Assembly (NCBI GenBank): GCA_946800325.1
Contig: OX326961.1
Coordinates: 40,679,543-40,743,542, forward strand
Reading direction: 5' to 3'
Length of the DNA: 64,000 nt
From: Luzula sylvatica
Lineage: Eukaryota; Streptophyta; Magnoliopsida; Poales; Juncaceae
Made by a program: the position numbers and the translations under genes. Below, one piece after another: positions 38,665-54,300 of the stretch (within the stretch, counting starts at the first letter, position 1; every line of letters begins with the position of its first letter). Below the pieces are notes generated by a model, which was not told the origin of the DNA, searched no databases, and saw only the letters and a list, made by a program, of their open reading frames with translations.

Positions 38665-41600
38665 TTTTACCACGTAACTTTTCACAAAATTTCACAAACT
38701 CTAAGAAAGTTTGTTTTTAGATTCAAAACAAGATTTTAACGCTTTGACGAGTTCAAATAACGTGTTTTAAGATCATTTGTATCGTATCTTTTAGTACATA
38801 ACTTTTCACCAAATTTCACAAACACTAAGATAGTTTGTTTTTCGATTCTAAACAAGATTTTAACGCTTTGAGGAGCTCAAATAACGTGTTTTTAGATCAT
38901 TTGTACCGTATCTTTTACTACATAACTTTTCACCGAATTTCACAAACACTAAGAAAGTTTGTTTTTCGATTCAAAACAAGATTTTAACGCTTTGAGTAGT
39001 TCAAATAACGTGTTTTAAGATCATTTGTATCGTATCTTTTACTACGTAACTTTTCTCCAAATTTCACAAACACTAAGAAAGTTTGTTTTTCGATTCAAAA
39101 CAAGATTTTAACGCTTTGAGGAGTTCAAATAACCTGTTTTTAGATCCTTTGTATCGTATCTTTTACTACATAACTTTTCACGAAATTTCACAAACACTAA
39201 GAAAGTTTGTGTTTCGATTCAAAACAAGCTTTTAACGCTTTGAGGAGTTCAAATAACGTGTTTCTAGATCATTTGTATCGTATCTTTTAGTACATAACTT
39301 TTCACCAAATTTCACAAACACAAAGATAGTTTGTTTTTCGATTCAAAACAAGATTTTAACGCTTTGAGGAGTTCAAATAACGTGTTTCTAGATCATTTGT
39401 ATCGTATCTTTTAGTACGTAACTTTTCTCCAAATTTCACAAACACTAAGAAAGTTTGTTTTTCGATTCAGAACAAGATTTTAACGCTTTGAGGAGTTCAA
39501 ATAACCTGTTTTTAGATCCTTTGTATCGTATCTTTTACTACATAACTTTTCACCAAATTTCACAAACACTAAGAAAGTTTGTGTTTCGATTCAAAACAAG
39601 CTTTTAACGCTTTGAGGAGTTCAAATAACGTGTTTCTAGATCATTTGTATCGTATCTTTTAGTACATAACTTTTCACCAAATTTCACAAACACTAAGATA
39701 GTTTGTTTTTCGATTCAAAACAAGATTTTAACGCTTTGAGGAGTTCAAATAGCGTGTTTCAAGATCATTTGTATCGTACCTTTTTGTACATAACTTTTCA
39801 CCAAATTTCACAAACACTAACATAGTTTGTTTTTCGATTCAAAACAAGATTTTAACGCTTTGAGGAGTTCAAATAACGTGTTTTTAGATCATTTGTACCG
39901 TATCTTTTACCACATAACTTTTCACCAAATTTCACAAACACTAAGAAAGTTTGTTTTTCGATTCAAAACACACTTTTAACGCTTTGAGGAGCTCAAATAA
40001 CGTGTTTTTAGATCATTTGTATCGTATCTTTTACTACATAACTTTTCACCGAATTTCACAAACACTAAGAAAGTTTGTTTTTCGATTCAAAACAAGATTT
40101 TAACGTTTTGAGGAGTTCAAATAACGTGTTTTTAGATCATTTGTATCGTATCTTTTACTACGTAACTTTTCACGAAATTTCACAAACACTAAGAAAGTTT
40201 GTGTTTCGATTCAAAACAAGCTTTTAACGCTTTGAGGAGATCAAATAACGTGTTTCTAGATCATTTGTATCGTATCTTTCAGTACATAACTTTTCACCAA
40301 ATTTCACAAACACTAAGATAGTTTGTTTTTAGATTCAAAACAAGATTTTAACGCTTTGACGAGTTCAAATAACGTGTTTTAAGATCATTTGTATCGTATC
40401 TTTTAGTACATAACTTTTCACCAAATTTCACAAACACTAAGATAATTTGTGTTTCGATTCAAAACAAGCTTTTAACGCTTTGAGGAGCTCAAATAACGTG
40501 TTTTTAGATCATTTGTACCGTATCTTTTACTACATAACTTTTCACCGAATTTCACAAACACTAAGAAAGTTTGTTTTTCGATTCAAAACAAGATTTTAAC
40601 GCTTTGAGTAGTTCAAATAACGTGTTTTAAGATCATTTGTATCGTATCTTTTACTACGTAACTTTTCTCCAAATTTCACAAACACTAAGAAAGTTTGTTT
40701 TTCGATTCAAAACAAGATTTTAACGCTTTGAGTAGTTCAAATAACATGTTTGTAGATCATTTGTATCGTATCTTTTACTACGTAACTTTTCACCAAATTT
40801 CACAAACACTAAGAAAGTTTGTTTTTCGATTCAAAACAAGATTTTAACGCTTTGAGGAGTTCAAATAACGTGTTTTTAGATCCTTTGTATCGTATCTTTT
40901 ACTACATAACTATTCACCAAATTTCACAAACACTAAGAAAGTTTGTTTTTCGATTCAAAACAAGATTTTAACGCTTTGAGGAGTTCAAATAACATGTTTT
41001 AGATCATTTGTATCGTATCTTTTACTACATAACTTTTCACGAAATTTCACAAACACTAAGAAAGTTTGAGTTTCGATTCAAAACAAGCTTTTAACGCTTT
41101 GAGGAGTTCAAATAACGTGTTTTTAGATCATTTGTATCGTACCTTTTAGTACATAACTTTTCACCAAATTTCACAAACACTAACATAGTTTGTTTTTCGA
41201 TTCAAAACAAGATTTTAACGCTTTGAGGAGTTCAAATAACGTGTTTTTAGATCATTTGTACCGTATCTTTTACCACATAACTTTTCACCAAATTTCACAA
41301 ACACTAAGAAAGTTTGTTTTTCGATTCAAAACAAGATTTTAACGCTTTGACGAGTTCAAATAACGTGTTTTAAGATCATTTGTATCGTATCTTTTACTAC
41401 ATAACTTATCACCAAATTTCACAAACACTAAGAAAGTTTGTTTTTCGATTCAAAACAAGATTTTAACGCTTTGAGGAGTTCAAATAACGTGTTTTTAGAT
41501 CCTTTGTATCGTATCTTTTACTACATAACTTTTCACGAAATTTCACAAACACTAAGAAAGTTTGTGTTTCGATTCAAAACAAGCTTTTAACGCTTTGAGG

Positions 41601-42335
41601 AGTTCAAATAACGTGTTTCTAGATCATTTGTATCGTATCTTTGAGTACATAACTTTTCACCAAATTTCACAAACACTAAGAAAGTTTGTTTTTCGATTCA
41701 AAACAAGATTTTAACGCTTTGAGGAGTTCAAATAACGTGTTTTTAGATCCTTTGTATCGTATCTTTTACTACATAACTTTTCTCCAAATTTCACAAACAC
41801 TAAGAAAGTTTGTGTTTCGATTCAAAACAAGCTTTTAACGCTTTGAGGAGTTCAAATAACGTGTTTCTAGATCATTTGTATCGTATCTTTGAGTACATAA
41901 CTTTTCACGAAATTTCACAAACACTAAGAAAGTTTGTTTTTCGATTCAAAACAAGATTTTAACGCTTTGAGGAGTTCAAATAACGTGTTTTTAGATCATT
42001 TGTATCGTATCTTTTACCACATAACTTTTCACCAAATTTCACAAACACTAAGAAAGTTTGTTTTTCGATTCAAAACAAGATTTTAACGCTTTGAGGAGTT
42101 CAAATAACGTGTTTCTAGATCATTTGTATCGTATCTTTTAGTACATAACTTTTCACCAAATTTCACAAACAATAAGATAGTTTGTTTTTCGATTCAAAAC
42201 AAGATTTTAACGCTTCGAGAAGTTCAAATAACGTGTTTCTAGATCATTTGTATCGTATCTTTTAGTACATAACTTTTCACCAAATTTCACAAACAATAAG
42301 ATAGTTTGTTTTTCGATTCAAAACAAGATTTTAAC
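38665..42335 (-). repeat. 3,671-bp block, copy 2 of 3
   Basis: Same order of diagnostic monomers as 27880-31550, ending with the two caataagatag monomers and cgcttcgaga (42211). It lies at the end of the first 13,512-bp block. Small private differences from copy 1 include tctccaaa near 41770 and gagtac in place of cagtac near 41890. Confidence 0.86.
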
Positions 42336-45300
42336 GCTTTGAGGAGTTCAAATAACGTGTTTCTAGATCATTTGTATCGTATCTTTTAGTACATAACTTT
42401 TCACCAAATTTCACAAACACTAAGATAGTTTGTTTTTCGATTCAAAACAAGATTTTAACGCTTTGAGGAGTTCAAATAGCGTGTTTCAAGATCATTTGTA
42501 TCGTACCTTTTTGTACATAACTTTTCACCAAATTTCACAAACACTAACATAGTTTGTTTTTCGATTCAAAACAAGATTTTAACGCTTTGAGGAGTTCAAA
42601 TAACGTGTTTTTAGATCATTTGTACCGTATCTTTTACCACATAACTTTTCACCAAATTTCACAAACACTAAGAAAGTTTGTTTTTCGATTCAAAACACAC
42701 TTTTAACGCTTTGAGGAGCTCAAATAACGTGTTTTTAGATCATTTGTATCGTATCTTTTACTACATAACTTTTCACCGAATTTCACAAACACTAAGAAAG
42801 TTTGTTTTTCGATTCAAAACAAGATTTTAACGTTTTGAGGAGTTCAAATAACGTGTTTTTAGATCATTTGTATCGTATCTTTTACTACGTAACTTTTCAC
42901 GAAATTTCACAAACACTAAGAAAGTTTGTGTTTCGATTCAAAACAAGCTTTTAACGCTTTGAGGAGATCAAATAACGTGTTTCTAGATCATTTGTATCGT
43001 ATCTTTCAGTACATAACTTTTCACCAAATTTCACAAACACTAAGATAGTTTGTTTTTAGATTCAAAACAAGATTTTAACGCTTTGACGAGTTCAAATAAC
43101 GTGTTTTAAGATCATTTGTATCGTATATTTTAGTACATAACTTTTCACCAAATTTCACAAACACTAAGATAATTTGTGTTTCGATTCAAAACAAGCTTTT
43201 AACGCTTTGAGGAGCTCAAATAACGTGTTTTTAGATCATTTGTACCGTATCTTTTACTACATAACTTTTCACCGAATTTCACAAACACTAAGAAAGTTTG
43301 TTTTTCGATTCAAAACAAGATTTTAACGCTTTGAGTAGTTCAAATAACGTGTTTTAAGATCATTTGTATCGTATCTTTTACTACGTAACTTTTCTCCAAA
43401 TTTCACAAACACTAAGAAAGTTTGTTTTTCGATTCAAAACAAGATTTTAACGCTTTGAGTAGTTCAAATAACATGTTTGTAGATCATTTGTATCGTATCT
43501 TTTACTACGTAACTTTTCACCAAATTTCACAAACACTAAGAAAGTTTGTTTTTCGATTCAAAACAAGATTTTAACGCTTTGAGGAGTTCAAATAACGTGT
43601 TTTTAGATCCTTTGTATCGTATCTTTTACTACATAACTATTCACCAAATTTCACAAACACTAAGAAAGTTTGTTTTTCGATTCAAAACAAGATTTTAACG
43701 CTTTGAGGAGTTCAAATAACATGTTTTAGATCATTTGTATCGTATCTTTTACTACATAACTTTTCACGAAATTTCACAAACACTAAGAAAGTTTGAGTTT
43801 CGATTCAAAACAAGCTTTTAACGCTTTGAGGAGTTCAAATAACGTGTTTTTAGATCATTTGTATCGTACCTTTTAGTACATAACTTTTCACCAAATTTCA
43901 CAAACACTAACATAGTTTGTTTTTCGATTCAAAACAAGATTTTAACGCTTTGAGGAGTTCAAATAACGTGTTTTTAGATCATTTGTACCGTATCTTTTAC
44001 CACATAACTTTTCACCAAATTTCACAAACACTAAGAAAGTTTGTTTTTCGATTCAAAACAAGATTTTAACGCTTTGACGAGTTCAAATAACGTGTTTTAA
44101 GATCATTTGTATCGTATCTTTTACTACATAACTTATCACCAAATTTCACAAACACTAAGAAAGTTTGTTTTTCGATTCAAAACAAGATTTTAACGCTTTG
44201 AGGAGTTCAAATAACGTGTTTTTAGATCCTTTGTATCGTATCTTTTACTACATAACTTTTCACGAAATTTCACAAACACTAAGAAAGTTTGTGTTTCGAT
44301 TCAAAACAAGCTTTTAACGCTTTGAGGAGTTCAAATAACGTGTTTCTAGATCATTTGTATCGTATCTTTGAGTACATAACTTTTCACCAAATTTCACAAA
44401 CACTAAGAAAGTTTGTTTTTCGATTCAAAACAAGATTTTAACGCTTTGAGGAGTTCAAATAACGTGTTTTTAGATCCTTTGTATCGTATCTTTTACTACA
44501 TAACTTTTCACGAAATTTCACAAACACTAAGAAAGTTTGTGTTTCGATTCAAAACAAGCTTTTAACGCTTTGAGGAGTTCAAATAACGTGTTTCTAGATC
44601 ATTTGTATCGTATCTTTCAGTACATAACTTTTCACCAAATTTCACAAACACTAAGAAAGTTTGTTTTTCGATTCAAAACAAGATTTTAACGCTTTGAGGA
44701 GTTCAAATAACGTGTTTTTAGATCATTTGTATCGTATCTTTTACCACATAACTTTTCACCAAATTTCACAAACACTAAGAAAGTTTGTTTTTCGATTCAA
44801 AACAAGATTTTAACGCTTTGAGGAGTTCAAATAACGTGTTTCTAGATCATTTGTATCGTATCTTTTAGTACATAACTTTTCACCAAATTTCACAAACAAT
44901 AAGATAGTTTGTTTTTCGATTCAAAACAAGATTTTAACGCTTCGAGAAGTTCAAATAACGTGTTTCTAGATCATTTGTATCGTATCTTTTAGTACATAAC
45001 TTTTCACCAAATTTCACAAACAATAAGATAGTTTGTTTTTCGATTCAAAACAAGATTTTAACGCTTTGACGAGTTCAAATAACGTGTTTTAAGATCATTT
45101 GTATCGTATCTTTTAGTACATAACTTTTCACCAAATTTCACAAACACTAAGATAGTTTGTTTTTCGATTCTAAACAAGATTTTAACGCTTTGAGGAGCTC
45201 AAATAACGTGTTTTTAGATCATTTGTACCGTATCTTTTACTACATAACTTTTCACCGAATTTCACAAACACTAAGAAAGTTTGTTTTTCGATTCAAAACA

Positions 45301-48300
45301 AGATTTTAACGCTTTGAGTAGTTCAAATAACGTGTTTTCAGATCATTTGTATCGTATCTTTTACTACGTAACTTTTCTCCAAATTTCACAAACACTAAGA
45401 AAGTTTGTTTTTCGATTCAAAACAAGATTTTAACGCTTTGAGGAGTTCAAATAACCTGTTTTTAGATCCTTTGTATCGTATCTTTTACTACATAACTTTT
45501 CACGAAATTTCACAAACACTAAGAAAGTTTGTGTTTCGATTCAAAACAAGCTTTTAACGCTTTGAGGAGTTCAAATAACGTGTTTCTAGATCATTTGTAT
45601 CGTATCTTTTAGTACATAACTTTTCACCAAATTTCACAAACACTAAGATAGTTTGTTTTTCGATTCAAAACAAGATTTTAACGCTTTGAGGAGTTCAAAT
45701 AACGTGTTTCTAGATCATTTGTATCGTATCTTTTACCACATAACTTTTCACCAAATTTCACAAACACTAAGAAAGTTTGTTTTTCGATTCAAAACAAGAT
45801 TTTAACGCTTTGACGAGTTCAAATAACGTGTTTTAAGATCATTTGTATCGTATCTTTTACTACATAACTTATCACCAAATTTCACAGACACTAAGAAAGT
45901 TTGTTTTTCGATTCAAAACAAGATTTTAACGCTTTGAGGAGTTCAAATAACGTGTTTTTAGATCCTTTGTATCGTATCTTTTACGACATAACTTTTCACG
46001 AAATTTCACAAACACTAAGAAAGTTTGTGTTTCGATTCAAAACAAGCTTTTAACGCTTTGAGGAGTTCAAATAACGTGTTTCTAGATCATTTGTATCGTA
46101 TCTTTCAGTACGTAACTTTTCTCCAAATTTCACAAACACTAAGATAGTTTGTTTTTAGATTCAAAACAAGATTTTAACGCTTTGACGAGTTCAAATAACG
46201 TGTTTTAAGATCATTTGTATCGTATCTTTTACTACATAACTTATCACCAAATATCACAAACACTAAGAAAGTTTGTTTTTCGATTCAAAACAAGCTTTTA
46301 ACGCTTTGAGGAGCTCAAATGACGTGTTTTTAGATCATTTGTATCGTATCTTTTCGTACATAACTTTTCACCAAATTTCAAAAACACTAAGATAGTTTGT
46401 TTTTCGATTCAAAACAAGATTTTAACGCTGTGAGGAGTTCAAATAACGTGTTTGTAGATCATTTGTATCGTATCTTTTACCACGTAACTTTTCACAAAAT
46501 TTCACAAACACTAAGAAAGTTTGTTTTTAGATTCAAAACAAGATTTTAACGCTTTGACGAGTTCAAATAACGTGTTTTAAGATCATTTGTATCGTATCTT
46601 TTAGTACATAACTTTTCACCAAATTTCACAAACACTAAGATAGTTTGTTTTTCGATTCTAAACAAGATTTTAACGCTTTGAGGAGCTCAAATAACGTGTT
46701 TTTAGATCATTTGTACCGTATCTTTTACTACATAACTTTTCACCGAATTTCACAAACACTAAGAAAGTTTGTTTTTCGATTCAAAACAAGCTTTTAACGC
46801 TTTGAGGAGTTCAAATAACGTGTTTTTAGATCATTTGTATCGTACCTTTTTGTACATAACTTTTCACCAAATTTCACAAACACTAACATAGTTTGTTTTT
46901 CGATTCAAAACAAGATATTAACGCTTTGAGGAGTTCAAATAACGTGTTTTTAGATCATTTGTACCGTATCTTTTACCACATAACTTTTCACCAAATTTCA
47001 CAAACACTAAGAAAGTTTGTTTTTCGATTCAAAACAAGATTTTAACGCTTTGACGAGTTCAAATAACGTGTTTTAAGATCATTTGTATCGTATCTTTTAC
47101 TACATAACTTATCACCAAATTTCACAAACACTAAGAAAGTTTGTTTTTCGATTCAAAACAAGATTTTAACGCTTTGAGGAGTTCAAATAACGTGTTTTTA
47201 GATCCTTTGTATCGTATCTTTTACGACATAACTTTTCACGAAATTTCACAAACACTAAGAAAGTTTGTGTTTCGATTCAAAACAAGCTTTTAACGCTTTG
47301 AGGAGTTCAAATAACGTGTTTCTAGATCATTTGTATCGTATCTTTCAGTACATAACTTTTCACCAAATTTCACAAACACTAAGATAGTTTGTTTTTAGAT
47401 TCAAAACAAGATTTTAACGCTTTGACGAGTTCAAATAACGTGTTTTAAGATCATTTGTATCGTATCTTTTACTACATAACTTATCACCAAATATCACAAA
47501 CACTAAGAAAGTTTGTTTTTCGATTCAAAACAAGCTTTTAACGCTTTGAGGAGCTCAAATGACGTGTTTTTAGATCATTTGTATCGTATCTTTTCGTACA
47601 TAACTTTTCACCAAATTTCACAAACACTAAGATAGTTTGTTTTTCGATTCAAAACAAGATTTTAACGCTGTGAGGAGTTCAAATAACGTGTTTGTAGATC
47701 ATTTGTATCGTATCTTTTACCACGTAACTTTTCACAAAATTTCACAAACACTAAGAAAGTTTGTTTTTAGATTCAAAACAAGATTTTAACGCTTTGACGA
47801 GTTCAAATAACGTGTTTTAAGATCATTTGTATCGTATCTTTTAGTACATAACTTTTCACCAAATTTCACAAACACTAAGATAGTTTGTTTTTCGATTCTA
47901 AACAAGATTTTAACGCTTTGAGGAGCTCAAATAACGTGTTTTTAGATCATTTGTACCGTATCTTTTACTACATAACTTTTCACCGAATTTCACAAACACT
48001 AAGAAAGTTTGTTTTTCGATTCAAAACAAGATTTTAACGCTTTGAGTAGTTCAAATAACGTGTTTTCAGATCATTTGTATCGTATCTTTTACTACGTAAC
48101 TTTTCTCCAAATTTCACAAACACTAAGAAAGTTTGTTTTTCGATTCAAAACAAGATTTTAACGCTTTGAGGAGTTCAAATAACCTGTTTTTAGATCCTTT
48201 GTATCGTATCTTTTACTACATAACTTTTCACGAAATTTCACAAACACTAAGAAAGTTTGTGTTTCGATTCAAAACAAGCTTTTAACGCTTTGAGGAGTTC

Positions 48301-51300
48301 AAATAACGTGTTTCTAGATCATTTGTATCGTATCTTTTAGTACATAACTTTTCACCAAATTTCACAAACACTAAGATAGTTTGTTTTTCGATTCAAAACA
48401 AGATTTTAACGCTTTGAGGAGTTCAAATAACGTGTTTCTAGATCATTTGTATCGTATCTTTTACCACATAACTTTTCACCAAATTTCACAAACACTAAGA
48501 AAGTTTGTTTTTCGATTCAAAACAAGATTTTAACGCTTTGACGAGTTCAAATAACGTGTTTTAAGATCATTTGTATCGTATCTTTTACTACAGATCTTTT
48601 CACCAAATTTCACAAACACTAAGAAAGTTTGTTTTTCGATTCAAAACAAGATTTTAACGCTTTCACGAGTTCAAATAACGTGTTTTAAGATCATTTGTAT
48701 CGTATCTTTTACTACATAACTTATCACCAAATATCACAAACACCAAGAAAGTTTGTTTTTCGATTCAAAACAAGCTTTTAACGCTTTGAGGAGCTCAAAT
48801 GACGTGTTTTCAGATCATTTGTATCGTATCTTTTCGTACATAACTTTTCACCAAATTTCACAAACACTAAGATAGTTTGTTTTTCGATTCAAAACAAGAT
48901 TTTAACGCTGTGAGGAGTTCAAATAACCTGTTTTTAGATCCTTTGTATCGTATCTTTTACTACATAACTTTTCACAAAATTTCACAAACACTAAGAAAGT
49001 TTGTGTTTCGATTCAAAACAAGCTTTTAACGCTTTGAGGAGTTCAAATAACGTGTTTCTAGATCATTTGTATCGTATCTTTTAGTACATAACTTTTCACC
49101 AAATTTCACAAACACTAAGAAAGTTTGTTTTTCGATTCAAAACAAGATTTTAACGCTTTGAGGAGTTCAAATAACATGCTTTAGATCATTTGTATCGTAT
49201 CTTTTACTACATAACTTTTCACGAAATTTCACAAACACTAAGAAAGTTTGAGTTTCGATTCAAAACAAGCTTTTAACGCTTTGAGGAGTTCAAATAACGT
49301 GTTTTTAGATCATTTGTATCGTACCTTTTTGTACATAACTTTTCACCAAATTTCACAAACACTAACATAGTTTGTTTTTCGATTCAAAACAAGATTTTAA
49401 CGCTTTGAGGAGTTCAAATAACGTGTTTTTAGATCATTTGTACCGTATCTTTTATCACATAACTTTTCACCAAATTTCACAAACACTAAGAAAGTTTGTT
49501 TTTCGATTCAAAACAAGATTTTAACGCTTTGACGAGTTCAAATAACGTGTTTTAAGATCATTTGTATCGTATCTTTTACTACATAACTTATCACCAAATT
49601 TCACAAACACTAAGAAAGTTTGTTTTTCGATTCAAAACAAGATTTTAACGTTTTGAGGAGTTCAAATAACGTGTTTTTAGATCCTTTGTATCGTATCTTT
49701 TACTACATAACTTTTCACGAAATTTCACAAACACTAAGAAAGTTTGTGTTTCGATTCAAAACAAGCTTTTAACGCTTTGAGGAGTTCAAATAACGTGTTT
49801 CTAGATCATTTGTATCGTATCTTTCAGTACATAACTTTTCACCAAATTTCACAAACACTAAGATAGTTTGTTTTTAGATTCAAAACAAGATTTTAACGCT
49901 TTGACGAGTTCAAATAACGTGTTTTAAGATCATTTGTATCGTATCTTTTAGTACATAACTTTTCACCAAATTTCACAAACACTAAGATAGTTTGTTTTTC
50001 GATTCTAAACAAGATTTTAACGCTTTGAGGAGCTCAAATAACGTGTTTTTAGATCATTTGTACCGTATCTTTTACTACATAACTTTTCACCGAATTTCAC
50101 AAACACTAAGAAAGTTTGTTTTTCGATTCAAAACAAGATTTTAACGCTTTGAGTAGTTCAAATAACGTGTTTTAAGATCGTTTGTATCGTATCTTTTACT
50201 ACGTAACTTTTCTCCAAATTTCACAAACACTAAGAAAGTTTGTTTTTCGATTCAAAACAAGATTTTAACGCTTTGAGTAGTTCAAATAACATGTTTGTAG
50301 ATCATTTGTATCGTATCTTTTACTACGTAACTTTTCACCAAATTTCACAAACACTAAGAAAGTTTGTTTTTCGATTCAAAACAAGATTTTAACGCTTTGA
50401 GGAGTTCAAATAACGTGTTTTTAGATCCTTTGTATCGTATCTTTTACTACATAACTATTCACCAAATTTCACAAACACTAAGAAAGTTTGTTTTTCGATT
50501 CAAAACAAGATTTTAACGCTTTGAGGAGTTCAAATAACATGTTTTAGATCATTTGTATCGTATCTTTTACTACATAACTTTTCACGAAATTTCACAAACA
50601 CTAAGAAAGTTTGTGTTTCGATTCAAAACAAGCTTTTAACGCTTTGAGGAGTTCAAATAACGTGTTTTTAGATCATTTGTATCGTACCTTTTAGTACATA
50701 ACTTTTCACCAAATTTCACAAACACTAACATAGTTTGTTTTTCGATTCAAAACAAGATTTTAACGCTTTGAGGAGTTCAAATAACGTGTTTTTAGATCAT
50801 TTGTACCGTATCTTTTACCACATAACTTTTCACCAAATTTCACAAACACTAAGAAAGTTTGTTTTTCGATTCAAAACAAGATTTTAACGCTTTGACGAGT
50901 TCAAATAACGTGTTTTAAGATCATTTGTATCGTATCTTTTACTTCATAACTTATCACCAAATTTCACAAACACTAAGAAAGTTTGTTTTTCGATTCAAAA
51001 CAAGATTTTAACGCTTTGAGGAGTTCAAATAACGTGTTTTTAGATCCTTTGTATCGTATCTTTTACTACATAACTTTTCACGAAATTTCACAAACACTAA
51101 GAAAGTTTGTGTTTCGATTCAAAACAAGCTTTTAACGCTTTGAGGAGTTCAAATAACGTGTTTCTAGATCATTTGTATCGTATCTTTGAGTACATAACTT
51201 TTCACCAAATTTCACAAACACTAAGAAAGTTTGTTTTTCGATTCAAAACAAGATTTTAACGCTTTGAGGAGTTCAAATAACGTGTTTTTAGATCATTTGT

Positions 51301-54300
51301 ATCGTATCTTTTACCACATAACTTTTCACCAAATTTCACAAACACTAAGAAAGTTTGTTTTTCGATTCAAAACAAGATTTTAACGCTTTGAGGAGTTCAA
51401 ATAACGTGTTTCTAGATCATTTGTATCGTATCTTTTAGTACATAACTTTTCACCAAATTTCACAAACAATAAGATAGTTTGTTTTTCGATTCAAAACAAG
51501 ATTTTAACGCTTTGAGGAGTTCAAATAACGTGTTTCTAGATCATTTGTATCGTATCTTTTAGTACATAACTTTTCACCAAATTTCACAAACAATAAGATA
51601 GTTTGTTTTTCGATTCAAAACAAGATTTTAACGCTTTGAGGAGTTCAAATAACGTGTTTCTAGATCATTTGTATCGTATCTTTTACCACATAACTTTTCA
51701 CCAAATTTCACAAACACTAAGAAAGTTTGTTTTTCGATTCAAAACAAGATTTTAACGCTTTGACGAGTTCAAATAACGTGTTTTAAGATCATTTGTATCG
51801 TATCTTTTACTACAGATCTTTTCACCAAATTTCACAAACACTAAGAAAGTTTGTTTTTCGATTCAAAACAAGATTTTAACGCTTTCACGAGTTCAAATAA
51901 CGTGTTTTAAGATCATTTGTATCGTATCTTTTACTACATAACTTATCACCAAATATCACAAACACTAAGAAAGTTTGTTTTTCGATTCAAAACAAGCTTT
52001 TAACGCTTTGAGGAGCTCAAATGACGTGTTTTTAGATCATTTGTTTCGTATCTTTTCGTACATAACTTTTCACCAAATTTCACAAACACTAAGATAGTTT
52101 GTTTTTCGATTCAAAACAAGATTTTAACGCTGTGAGGAGTTCAAATAACGTGTTTTTAGATCATTTGTATCGTATCTTTTACCACGTAACTTTTCACAAA
52201 ATTTCACAAACACTAAGAAAGTTTGTTTTTAGATTCAAAACAAGATTTTAACGCTTTGACGAGTTCAAATAACGTGTTTTAAGATCATTTGTATCGTATC
52301 TTTTAGTACATAACTTTTCACAAAATTTCACAAACACTAAGATAGTTTGTTTTTCGATTCTAAACAAGATTTTAACGCTTTGAGGAGCTCAAATAACGTG
52401 TTTTTAGATCATTTGTACCGTATCTTTTACTACATAACTTTTCACCGAATTTCACAAACACTAAGAAAGTTTGTTTTTCGATTCAAAACAAGATTTTAAC
52501 GCTTTGAGTAGTTCAAATAACGTGTTTTAAGATCATTTGTATCGTATCTTTTACTACGTAACTTTTCTCCAAATTTCACAAACACTAAGAAAGTTTGTTT
52601 TTCGATTCAAAACAAGATTTTAACGCTTTGAGGAGTTCAAATAACCTGTTTTTAGATCCTTTGTATCGTATCTTTTACTACATAACTTTTCACGAAATTT
52701 CACAAACACTAAGAAAGTTTGTGTTTCGATTCAAAACAAGCTTTTAACGCTTTGAGGAGTTCAAATAACGTGTTTCTAGATCATTTGTATCGTATCTTTT
52801 AGTACATAACTTTTCACCAAATTTCACAAACACAAAGATAGTTTGTTTTTCGATTCAAAACAAGATTTTAACGCTTTGAGGAGTTCAAATAACGTGTTTC
52901 TAGATCATTTGTATCGTATCTTTTAGTACGTAACTTTTCTCCAAATTTCACAAACACTAAGAAAGTTTGTTTTTCGATTCAGAACAAGATTTTAACGCTT
53001 TGAGGAGTTCAAATAACCTGTTTTTAGATCCTTTGTATCGTATCTTTTACTACATAACTTTTCACCAAATTTCACAAACACTAAGAAAGTTTGTGTTTCG
53101 ATTCAAAACAAGCTTTTAACGCTTTGAGGAGTTCAAATAACGTGTTTCTAGATCATTTGTATCGTATCTTTTAGTACATAACTTTTCACCAAATTTCACA
53201 AACACTAAGATAGTTTGTTTTTCGATTCAAAACAAGATTTTAACGCTTTGAGGAGTTCAAATAGCGTGTTTCAAGATCATTTGTATCGTACCTTTTTGTA
53301 CATAACTTTTCACCAAATTTCACAAACACTAACATAGTTTGTTTTTCGATTCAAAACAAGATTTTAACGCTTTGAGGAGTTCAAATAACGTGTTTTTAGA
53401 TCATTTGTACCGTATCTTTTACCACATAACTTTTCACCAAATTTCACAAACACTAAGAAAGTTTGTTTTTCGATTCAAAACACACTTTTAACGCTTTGAG
53501 GAGCTCAAATAACGTGTTTTTAGATCATTTGTATCGTATCTTTTACTACATAACTTTTCACCGAATTTCACAAACACTAAGAAAGTTTGTTTTTCGATTC
53601 AAAACAAGATTTTAACGTTTTGAGGAGTTCAAATAACGTGTTTTTAGATCATTTGTATCGTATCTTTTACTACGTAACTTTTCACGAAATTTCACAAACA
53701 CTAAGAAAGTTTGTGTTTCGATTCAAAACAAGCTTTTAACGCTTTGAGGAGATCAAATAACGTGTTTCTAGATCATTTGTATCGTATCTTTCAGTACATA
53801 ACTTTTCACCAAATTTCACAAACACTAAGATAGTTTGTTTTTAGATTCAAAACAAGATTTTAACGCTTTGACGAGTTCAAATAACGTGTTTTAAGATCAT
53901 TTGTATCGTATCTTTTAGTACATAACTTTTCACCAAATTTCACAAACACTAAGATAATTTGTGTTTCGATTCAAAACAAGCTTTTAACGCTTTGAGGAGC
54001 TCAAATAACGTGTTTTTAGATCATTTGTACCGTATCTTTTACTACATAACTTTTCACCGAATTTCACAAACACTAAGAAAGTTTGTTTTTCGATTCAAAA
54101 CAAGATTTTAACGCTTTGAGTAGTTCAAATAACGTGTTTTAAGATCATTTGTATCGTATCTTTTACTACGTAACTTTTCTCCAAATTTCACAAACACTAA
54201 GAAAGTTTGTTTTTCGATTCAAAACAAGATTTTAACGCTTTGAGTAGTTCAAATAACATGTTTGTAGATCATTTGTATCGTATCTTTTACTACGTAACTT

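Larger units (their letters stand above)
28824..42335 (-). repeat. 13,512-bp higher-order block, copy 1 (109 monomers)
   Basis: Found from rare variants that recur at a constant spacing of 13,512 bp: cacagac (32371 and 45883), aacatgcttt (35661 and 49173), tttcgtatc after ttg (38531 and 52043) and agcgtgtttc (28966 and 42478). The length is 109 x 124 less four 1-bp deletions in catgttttagatc-type monomers (near 30211, 35664, 37024 and 40994). Changes seen only in this copy include aatgcttt near 36879, aaactctaag near 38690 and tctccaaa near 41770. Boundaries are accurate to about 20 bp, because the flanking monomers are themselves similar. Confidence 0.88.
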